A stretch of DNA of 64,000 nucleotides, taken from contig NZ_CANLVF010000005.1 of the NCBI RefSeq assembly GCF_947494555.1, forward strand, positions 124,001 to 188,000, read 5' to 3'. The stretch comes from an uncultured Roseibium sp. Lineage in GTDB: Bacteria > Pseudomonadota > Alphaproteobacteria > Rhizobiales > Stappiaceae. A program made the translations under genes and the position numbers. The notes beneath the pieces are model-generated. The model saw nothing but the letters and a program-made list of their open reading frames with translations. It was not told where the DNA came from and did not search any database. This document shows, piece after piece, positions 24,376 to 31,060 of this stretch. Positions within the stretch are counted from its first letter, which is position 1. Each line of letters opens with the position of its first letter.

Positions 24376-24807
24376 ATGAGTTTTGAACGGAACACTTCAG
24401 CTGGATATCTCATCCATCACGTCGCCCGCCTGTTTTTTGAAGGTTTGCGCAAGCGGATTGAGCCATTGGGAATTGTGCCTGGGCAGTTCCCTGCACTGCT
24501 TGCACTCTGGCAGCAGGATGGTCAAACGCAAAAGGAACTCGTTGAAAAGCTCGATATAGAACAAGCAACAATGGCGAATACCCTCAATAGAATGGAGCGA
24601 GACGGACTCGTCGTGCGCAAAGACCATCCGACGGACGGGCGGGCCAAGATCGTATATCTGACAGAGAAAGCACGTTCGATCCGTGAGGAAGCCTACACAG
24701 CTGCGGCAAGTGTCAATGATATGGCCCTGGTCGATCTGTCATCTGAAGAGCGTGAGCAGTTTATTGGTTTCATGCAACGCATAATCCGCACGTATCCCAA
24801 GTCTTGA
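24376..24807 (+). CDS. MarR-family transcriptional regulator (second of a pair)
   Basis: 143 residues, winged helix as in the first copy (PALLALWQQDGQTQKELVEKLDIEQATMANTLNRMERDGLVVRK, wing DGRAKIVYLTE). Recognition-helix identity with its neighbour is complete over EQATMANTLNRMERDGLV, while the ends differ. This suggests duplication with conserved DNA target and possibly changed ligand or heterodimer formation. Confidence 0.92.
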   Translation: MSFERNTSAGYLIHHVARLFFEGLRKRIEPLGIVPGQFPALLALWQQDGQTQKELVEKLDIEQATMANTLNRMERDGLVVRKDHPTDGRAKIVYLTEKARSIREEAYTAAASVNDMALVDLSSEEREQFIGFMQRIIRTYPKS

Positions 24808-25086
24808 TCTGCAACGATCAATAGCCACTTCATTTTGCCAAACAGAGAACGCACGATGCATCGGCGGTAAGGAAATATGGCATCTTCCGCAATGCGCTGA
24901 AAGCAGGCCCTGACGAACGCTTGAGCCGGGTGAAGGCGATTACCGGCAAGACGCGAAGCCCGGAAACGTTGTAAGTCGCCGACCCGGATCTGCTGCCCAA
25001 ATCAATCCCGACAAGAACTTGAAGGTACAGGCAATGGCGGGTATTCAGGTCTTCCTGCCCGCAACTCACATTTGACAGGATTTCCC
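24808..25086. other. Intergenic region with a possible gene remnant
   Basis: About 280 bp between the second marR and the redoxin gene. One plus-strand frame near 24830-24981 is open for about 45 codons without a start and reads like protein (for example NALKAGPDERLSRVKAI) before a TAA. It could be the tail of a lost gene. No family is recognised. Confidence 0.3.
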
Positions 25087-25602
25087 GTGACCTCGCCCAA
25101 GCCCAATGTCAACGCTCCGGTGCCCTCCCTCAACCTGCCGAAACTCGGAGGCGGCTCCGTACAAATCGGTGCGCCGAAGGACCGGTGGACGATGCTGTTC
25201 GTTTATCGCGGCAAGCATTGCCCGCGCTGCAAGCGGTTTTTGAACAAGCTGGATGCCGCGCTGCCGGATTGGACCGCCGTCATGGATGTGGTGGTCGTAT
25301 CTACAGATACCGAGGAGAAAGCCAAGGCAGATCAGGCGGAATTCGGTTGGGCCTTTGATTTGTGTTACGGGCTGACCGAAGATCAGGCGCGCGCGCTCGG
25401 GCTATACGTGTCGGATCCACTGTCCGAAGCTGAAACGTCGGACCGCTTTGCAGAACCCGGGGCGTTCGGCATCCGCCCTGACGGCACGCTGATGCTGGTT
25501 GATATTTCAAACGGACCTGCAGCACGGCCCGACCTCGAAGAGTTGCTCGACGGCATGATCTTCAACATCAACAACAACCGCCCGACCCGCGGCACAGCTT
25601 AG
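25087..25602 (+). CDS. Thioredoxin-fold redoxin with CPRC motif (AhpC/TSA-like)
   Basis: 171 residues from a GTG at 25087, preceded by ACAGGA; an upstream TTG at 25072 would include this site. The chain follows the peroxiredoxin/redoxin pattern: VPSLNLPKLGG, WTMLFVYRGKHCPRCKRFLNKL, then VVVVSTDTEEKAKADQAEF and GAFGIRPDGTLMLVDIS. The active site is CPRC (CxxC) where classical peroxiredoxins have TxxC, so it may act as a thiol-disulphide reductant as well as a peroxidase. It is convergent with an OxyR-like gene, which fits an oxidative-stress theme. Confidence 0.82.
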   Translation: MTSPKPNVNAPVPSLNLPKLGGGSVQIGAPKDRWTMLFVYRGKHCPRCKRFLNKLDAALPDWTAVMDVVVVSTDTEEKAKADQAEFGWAFDLCYGLTEDQARALGLYVSDPLSEAETSDRFAEPGAFGIRPDGTLMLVDISNGPAARPDLEELLDGMIFNINNNRPTRGTA

Positions 25603-25735
25603 CGGCTCAAGATGGCAGTGGTTTCAAACCATCACATGCGCTTGGCCGACGCCAGCCTACTCGTGTTCTAATTTTTCGCTTGATGCATTAAGCAGTTGAG
25701 TGCCAAGGTACAACGCGTCCGAAGCAGCCGAACAG

Positions 25736-26689
25736 CTATTCGGCGGCCTGACTGCCAATATCGGATAGGCGTGCGTCCTGAATGGCCTTCGCAAGCGCTT
25801 CGATATCCTTTTCGCGCACCGTTCCCGTGCGATAGACAAGCCCGATCTTGCGCGATGGCACCGGGTCCTTGAACTGTACGATTTCAAGGTCGGGATTGCG
25901 GCTTTCCACCTTCAGCGCCATTTGCGGAAGCAGAGTTTCTCCAAGACCGTTGGATACAAGCTGAATGACGGTCGCCAAGCTGGTCGTTCCAAGCGCGGGC
26001 AGCTGTACGTTCTGGCTGACACCACAGTGCAACAGCGTGTGTTCGCGCAGACAATGGCCGTCTTCGAGCAGAATCAGGCCTCCCGGATCGACCGCGCGCG
26101 GGTCGAGACCGTTTGGCTCGATCTCATCGGAGCCAAACGTCACCATTGGTGCGGTGTCGGTGGTCCCCCGCCGGCGCGCCAGGACCAAAGGATCTTCAAA
26201 TAGCGGTACCACGGACACATCGGGCACATCGACCGGAAGGGCAAGCAGCAATGCGTCGACTGCGCCGACGGACAGCTCTTCAAGCAAAGCCTTTGTGCGT
26301 GTTTCCCGTATCTCCAGGTTCAACTGAGGATATGCCGACTGCAATCGCGGCAACAGGGCCGGCAGAAGATAAGGGCCAATCGTCGGGATCACCCCCAGAC
26401 GGAAATTTCCTGTCAGCGCCGGCCCGGCCCTTGACGCGAATAATTCAATTTCGTGGGTCTGCTGCAAAACCTTGCGCATGCGTTCGGCGATCTCCAGACC
26501 AGCCGATGTCGCGTCGAACGTGTCACCATTTCGATTGTAGAGGGGCACCTCGGCGCCACGCTGGAACTCTTCAACCTTCTTCATCATTGCCGGTTCTGAG
26601 ACGGAAAGATGCCGCGCGGCTTCGGAGACGCTCCCAAGTCTGATAAGAGCCTCGAAATACGTCATGATTTTGAGCGTGATCTGGGCCAC
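25736..26689 (-). CDS. OxyR-like LysR-family regulator
   Basis: 317 residues. The N-terminal helix-turn-helix (IRLGSVSEAARHLSVSEPAMMKKVEEFQ) is of LysR type. The C-terminal sensor contains LEDGHCLREHTLLHC, with two cysteines nine residues apart exactly as the redox pair Cys199/Cys208 of E. coli OxyR. Also OxyR-like are GNFRLGVIPTIGPYLLPALLP and GLGETLLPQMAL. Unlike typical OxyR, the recognition helix reads SEPAMMKKVEEFQ in place of SQPTLSxQIKKLE, so its DNA target may differ. Inferred role: peroxide-sensing activator, perhaps of the convergent redoxin gene. Confidence 0.88.
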   Translation of the reverse strand: MAQITLKIMTYFEALIRLGSVSEAARHLSVSEPAMMKKVEEFQRGAEVPLYNRNGDTFDATSAGLEIAERMRKVLQQTHEIELFASRAGPALTGNFRLGVIPTIGPYLLPALLPRLQSAYPQLNLEIRETRTKALLEELSVGAVDALLLALPVDVPDVSVVPLFEDPLVLARRRGTTDTAPMVTFGSDEIEPNGLDPRAVDPGGLILLEDGHCLREHTLLHCGVSQNVQLPALGTTSLATVIQLVSNGLGETLLPQMALKVESRNPDLEIVQFKDPVPSRKIGLVYRTGTVREKDIEALAKAIQDARLSDIGSQAAE

Positions 26690-26770
26690 TTTGTCCTCGT
26701 CAATTGAAACTCGACGCCCGTCGTGCCACTCATGGCTTAACTGTTTATTTACAATATTCGGCGCCGGATT

Positions 26771-28567
26771 TCATGACAAATGCGTGTCGATTTCCGATGA
26801 AAGTGCACAAATTGCATCTTTCCAGGTCGGATCGATCGGGCCGACGACCCGCTTCACAGACGGATACCAGATGCTCTCAGCGCCAGTGCCCGCCCAATAC
26901 CATTCATGATTTTCCGGCAGAACTGCAACGCCTTTGCGGCCCAGCGCACCGGCAACATGAAGTGGAATACCATCCGGGCCGACGACGAGATCCAGGCAGT
27001 TAACCACGTTGACAAGATCTTCCAGTCCATCGAGCGCGACACCCGCGTCAATCGCCTCCGGCCAGATGCGGAGTTGGTGCCGGGCTTCATCGAACTGAAG
27101 ACTGACGGGAACAATTGGCTTGCCGGCAAAAACCTGCATCAGATGATCGATCTGAAACCCGGGAGTCGTCCCTTCCCAGAAAACACCGACAAGCGGTTTT
27201 TCACCTTGCGGCAACGCCTGTCGCCATTCGTTCTGTCGGCCGGGATCAGCAGCAATGTAGGGTTTGAAACCTGCCATGTCGGGAGCATGAAGACAGGTTC
27301 GCGCCGCGAGATCAGCCAGGAACCCGTCGTCCAGTTTTTCGCCGCGCTGCGGTTCCTCAGTTACGAAATCAATCCTTGAGGACGCTGTCAGTTTTCTCCA
27401 GACGCCGTCTATCAGCGACGGGCCGGATCTCGTAACCGGCCCCACGTCCGCCCAGGCATTTGCAAATCGCATCAGGACGAGTTCGTCCAACAGCGGCGTG
27501 CGACCGGGTAGCCTCACATGCAGCGGGGTTTTCGGGCGCTCGGATGAAAGTTCTCTGCGCTCGCACCAAGATACCCAGGCTTCTTCAGAACGCCCAAGCG
27601 CGTGCAGAGCTTCTTCATGCAGACTGTGGATCACCCCGCGCGCGCCGGCATCTTCCGGCAGTGTTCGGCACATCTGATCGATCTGTTGCCAGGCACCAGC
27701 CCTTTTCAGGATTTTGAGGAAACCGACAATCCGGTTCGCATCCGATGGCGCCTTGCGCAGCCACGCCGCGCAGCCGGCCAGCGCCTCGGCAACCTGGCCG
27801 CGGGCAATTCCAATTTCAGCAGACTGCAAAACAACCGGTGCGTAGTCGGCAAAACGGCTCCTGAAACGTTCGATCAGCTTTTGTGCATCGGCAAGCGCGC
27901 CGGCACTTTGATAGATTCGCGCCAGAACAACCGCCGCGTCGGGATCCTGCGGCGCAAGGAGGTGAGCCTTTTTTGCCAGATCACCAGCATCTTCGAAATT
28001 TCCCGCGAGGGCGCTAACCTGGGCCAGGCCCGAGAGTGCACGTACATGATCGGGGTCGATTGTAAGCGCCTTGTCAAACAGCGCGGTTGCCTCGCTGATC
28101 CGCTCCCGCGCCAATTCGAACGCGGCGCCTGCAACCAGGACATCCGGGTTGCCGGGTTTGAGCCTTGATGCCTCCGCAAGCCACTTTGCCGCCTGGCGCG
28201 TATCGCCGGCCTGTTGATGGATCTGTGCGAGCAGAAGCACCGCGGGGAAGAAATCCGGCTGCAGCACATTGGCATCCAGCAAATGTGTGATTGCGTCGGG
28301 CACACGGTTTTCCAGCAAAGCGAGGTTGGCCATGTTGGCAAGAACCAGCGGGGCACCGGGGTTCTTGTCGTAGGCGCTCTGCAGGCAGCGCTTTGCATCG
28401 GGAAGCCGACCCGCTTTCATGTTTAACGCAGCCTTGGAAACCAGTGCCCTCACCTCGAGCGGATGGCTTTCCAGAATCTGATCGACCAGAAACTCGGCAT
28501 CTTCAAACCTGCCTTTTTCGATCAGTTTTTCAGCTGCATCGCATTTTTCCGGAGTTGTCAGGTTCAT
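26771..28567 (-). CDS. TPR protein with glycosyltransferase-9-like C-terminus
   Basis: 598 residues. Residues about 5-280 hold some seven TPR-like helical pairs (for example NPDVLVAGAAFELARERISEATALFDKALTIDP). Residues about 440-590 resemble the C-terminal half of heptosyltransferase-like (GT9) domains found on bacterial TPR proteins: PLVGVFWEGTTPGFQID, VNVVNCLDLVVGPDGIPLHVAGALG and WYPSVKRVV. The usual VTVDT before the LAGALG helix is replaced by VVGPDG. It is the last gene of the operon carrying the DUF3540/DUF2169/DUF4150 proteins. Inferred: a scaffold or sugar-modifying protein acting with them; not certain. Confidence 0.75.
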   Translation of the reverse strand: MNLTTPEKCDAAEKLIEKGRFEDAEFLVDQILESHPLEVRALVSKAALNMKAGRLPDAKRCLQSAYDKNPGAPLVLANMANLALLENRVPDAITHLLDANVLQPDFFPAVLLLAQIHQQAGDTRQAAKWLAEASRLKPGNPDVLVAGAAFELARERISEATALFDKALTIDPDHVRALSGLAQVSALAGNFEDAGDLAKKAHLLAPQDPDAAVVLARIYQSAGALADAQKLIERFRSRFADYAPVVLQSAEIGIARGQVAEALAGCAAWLRKAPSDANRIVGFLKILKRAGAWQQIDQMCRTLPEDAGARGVIHSLHEEALHALGRSEEAWVSWCERRELSSERPKTPLHVRLPGRTPLLDELVLMRFANAWADVGPVTRSGPSLIDGVWRKLTASSRIDFVTEEPQRGEKLDDGFLADLAARTCLHAPDMAGFKPYIAADPGRQNEWRQALPQGEKPLVGVFWEGTTPGFQIDHLMQVFAGKPIVPVSLQFDEARHQLRIWPEAIDAGVALDGLEDLVNVVNCLDLVVGPDGIPLHVAGALGRKGVAVLPENHEWYWAGTGAESIWYPSVKRVVGPIDPTWKDAICALSSEIDTHLS

Positions 28568-28594
28568 TTTGGATGCTTCTGTTTCGAGCCATTG

Positions 28595-29551
28595 TCAGGA
28601 CATGATCTGCAATCCGGTTGCGAGCTTGACCGCTGTTTTAGACAGGACCGCGCTTGCATCCGTTATTTCGAGCGCATCTCTTGTCTTCACCTCCGCAAGA
28701 GCTCTCGAAACCTCGATATCCGTCATGTTCATGTTGAGGTAGGAAACTTCAATGTCGATCCGGGTGTAGCCCATGGTTATGGCGCTGACTTCCATACTGA
28801 TATTGGAGACCGAAATGTCGAGCAGCAGGCTTATGTCGATGCTGATCGAAAAGGCGAGAGAAATCGTCCCTGCGATCTTGAATTCAAAAGACCCGCCGTA
28901 ATATTCCTCCGTCGTCCATCCGCCAAAACGGCTGTGCGTTGTTCCCGTGGTCACGTCAATCGCATCCGCGAAATTCGTCTCCCACAAACCTTCGCTGGAA
29001 ATCTTGGCGTAGTGGCTGCTGCCAACCGCGAGTTTCACACCTTCGTCGCTTTCGATATCAACCTTGTTGTCGGACTTCAGCCGGATATCCTTGGTCGCGT
29101 TCGGCTGGATGTCCGTATAGCTTCCGGTTGATATCGTTATGCTTTCACCCGTTTGCCGGCTTAGCCCTGTGGTGTTGACATCGTTCGTCCCGGAAATCGT
29201 CGTCGTGCTGTTTCCGTCAACGGCACTGGTGACATTGCCAGCGATATGAATGTCGAGATTGGACTTGTACTCGTGATAGGCATCCTCGTTGACGGTGAAG
29301 AACAGGCCGCCTGTGGTTTGTATCAGGACACCCCGGGACGCACTGGTCATATTTGATGGTGACCGGTCGCCTTCCTCGGTGGCGTTATATTGGCCAATCC
29401 GCAGGAAACTGCTCGTGTCCTTGGTCAGAGACGACGCGTCTGCCGATGCGCTGCTGGCATCCGGGATCAGAACGGTCGCGTTCAATTCGTCAGCCGTGTC
29501 GCTCTGCGAAACGACATAGTCTGCGTCGTCGACGGTCTCGCTGCCTGACAT
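28595..29551 (-). CDS. Beta-repeat protein of a T6SS accessory cluster (spike-tip-like)
   Basis: 318 residues, start ATG at 29551 with AAAGGAG upstream. No signal peptide. Residues about 70-190 are rich in short alternating beta runs and Thr/Ser/Asn (HIAGNVTSAVDGNSTTTISG, QPNATKDIRLKSDNKVDIES, GVKLAVGSSHYAKIS), like the triple-stranded beta-helix spike of VgrG/gp5 proteins. The C-terminal part has hydrophobic alternating strands (SISIDISLLLDISVSNISM). The gp27-like base of VgrG is absent. It sits between a PAAR-like protein and a TPR protein. No known family is recognised with certainty. Confidence 0.7.
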   Translation of the reverse strand: MSGSETVDDADYVVSQSDTADELNATVLIPDASSASADASSLTKDTSSFLRIGQYNATEEGDRSPSNMTSASRGVLIQTTGGLFFTVNEDAYHEYKSNLDIHIAGNVTSAVDGNSTTTISGTNDVNTTGLSRQTGESITISTGSYTDIQPNATKDIRLKSDNKVDIESDEGVKLAVGSSHYAKISSEGLWETNFADAIDVTTGTTHSRFGGWTTEEYYGGSFEFKIAGTISLAFSISIDISLLLDISVSNISMEVSAITMGYTRIDIEVSYLNMNMTDIEVSRALAEVKTRDALEITDASAVLSKTAVKLATGLQIMS

Positions 29552-29585
29552 GCCGGTCTCCTTTGAGGTTTCGGGGTTGGCTCGA

Positions 29586-29978
29586 CTAACTCAGCACCAA
29601 CACTTTGCATTGGCTCGGTGTCAGGGTCGTTCCTACCGAATTGGTTGAGTTCTGCATGGTGGTATCCAGAAGCCGAGTCGCCGGTGCGGTGCTGAAAAAC
29701 GTCTTGAACGATCCAAGCAGATGACGGCTGGGTCCGATGATGGTTCCGGAAGCCACGCCGAGCGCCGTGCCTGCCTCGTCTCCGCTTGTGATCGTGCTGG
29801 ACGTCAGGAGGTTGTGGACGGGTGACGCGGTAATGAAGATGTTGAATACATTCGGTACCGCGGTGGTCGATGTCGCTATATTGACAAAGGGCGTTGGCAC
29901 CGGTCCGGCAGGGGTCGTGATGTTGCAGACATCAACGATGCCAAGGCTCATGGCTCCGAGGCTGGTATTTGCGAACAT
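29586..29978 (-). CDS. DUF4150 / PAAR-like tip protein
   Basis: 130 residues, ATG at 29978 with GAAGGAGA upstream. Short, without cysteines except a few, rich in Thr/Ala/Pro. The pattern VCNITTPAGPVPTPFVNIATSTTAVPNVFNIFI followed by SPVHNLLTSSTITSGDEAGTALGVASGTIIGPSRH matches the PAAR-like DUF4150 family, which caps the VgrG spike of type VI secretion systems. Nothing follows the tip domain, so no toxin is fused here. Confidence 0.82.
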   Translation of the reverse strand: MFANTSLGAMSLGIVDVCNITTPAGPVPTPFVNIATSTTAVPNVFNIFITASPVHNLLTSSTITSGDEAGTALGVASGTIIGPSRHLLGSFKTFFSTAPATRLLDTTMQNSTNSVGTTLTPSQCKVLVLS

Positions 29979-29989
29979 GCGCGTCTCCT

Positions 29990-31060
29990 TCAGTCAGCCA
30001 GCGCGACGGTGCGCGGATCGTAGATTTCCCGGATCAATCGTTCATCATCGGTCCTGCGGATCGAACCATGTGCTCCTGCCGTCAAGGCGGAGATCACACT
30101 GGCATTATGAAAATCAGCCATATCCAGCCTGGTTCTCGACATGTCGGCGCCATCCAGGTTGCAGTTCGAAAAATTCGACAGGCTCAGATTGCCGCCCGAA
30201 AAAACGGTGCCACGGCAGTCTGCCTTGTCGAACTGGGCTTTCGAACACGAGCTTTCGGACAAATCTGCCATGCGCAGATCGCTGCCGTTGAAATTAGCCA
30301 TGTCGAGCCGCGCCCCGGCAAAAACGGCATGCTGCAAGTCCGCTCCGTTGAAAATGGTCATTTCCGCAATTGCCTCGGCAAAGGAAACGCCCTGCAGGCG
30401 GCTCCCGGCCAGGATGCTGCCGGACAGATCGGCACGTTCGAAAAGACAGCCTGACAGGTCGCTCTCGATGAAGCCGCACTTCATGACCGGCGTATCGGAA
30501 AAATCCAGCGCGCTCAGATCGCAGTTGATGAACATTGCCGACTGCAGAATGACATCGTCGAACTCGGCATCCGACAGATCGGCTCCCACCAGCACAGTTC
30601 CTTCGATGAGCGCATCGGACAGAACAACGGTTCCGGCGGTGCAATCAACCATGGCGCTGTCCAACAGGGCCGCACCGCTAATGTCCGCCCCGTCAAGGAC
30701 GACGTTGATGAACTGGCTACCGACGATGTTGGCGCCACCCAGGCTGGCACCCTCCATGGACGTTTCGACGAAGGATGTCTTTTCAAACCAGCACCCAACC
30801 ATTTCTGCCCGAGCCAACCGTGATTTGAAGAAAACGGCCTGATCGCTCTTGAGGCCATCGAAGTGTGCGCCTTCAAGATTGCATTCGGTAAAGACGCAGC
30901 GGGATATGTCAGTACTGGTCAGGTTCGCCCCGGAAAAGTCGGTGCGCAGGAACACTGCTCCAGCGAGATTCATGCCCGAAAGATCGCAGCCGGCAAAGTC
31001 TGCGTCGATAACGGGTGCCTCATGCCGGACGAAGTCGGAGAGGTCGTCGAGCGTGATCAT
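29990..31060 (-). CDS. Pentapeptide-repeat protein
   Basis: 356 residues consisting almost wholly of A(D/N)LXX-type pentapeptides from about residue 20 to 335 (DFAGCDLSGMNLAGAVFLRTDFSGANL and so on), which fold as a right-handed four-sided beta-helix. The start ATG overlaps the DUF2169 stop by 4 bp (ATGA). Some pentapeptide proteins mimic DNA and protect gyrase; within DUF2169/DUF4150 clusters the family is a recurrent structural or adaptor component. Function here is inferred from neighbours only. Confidence 0.9.
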   Translation of the reverse strand: MITLDDLSDFVRHEAPVIDADFAGCDLSGMNLAGAVFLRTDFSGANLTSTDISRCVFTECNLEGAHFDGLKSDQAVFFKSRLARAEMVGCWFEKTSFVETSMEGASLGGANIVGSQFINVVLDGADISGAALLDSAMVDCTAGTVVLSDALIEGTVLVGADLSDAEFDDVILQSAMFINCDLSALDFSDTPVMKCGFIESDLSGCLFERADLSGSILAGSRLQGVSFAEAIAEMTIFNGADLQHAVFAGARLDMANFNGSDLRMADLSESSCSKAQFDKADCRGTVFSGGNLSLSNFSNCNLDGADMSRTRLDMADFHNASVISALTAGAHGSIRRTDDERLIREIYDPRTVALAD

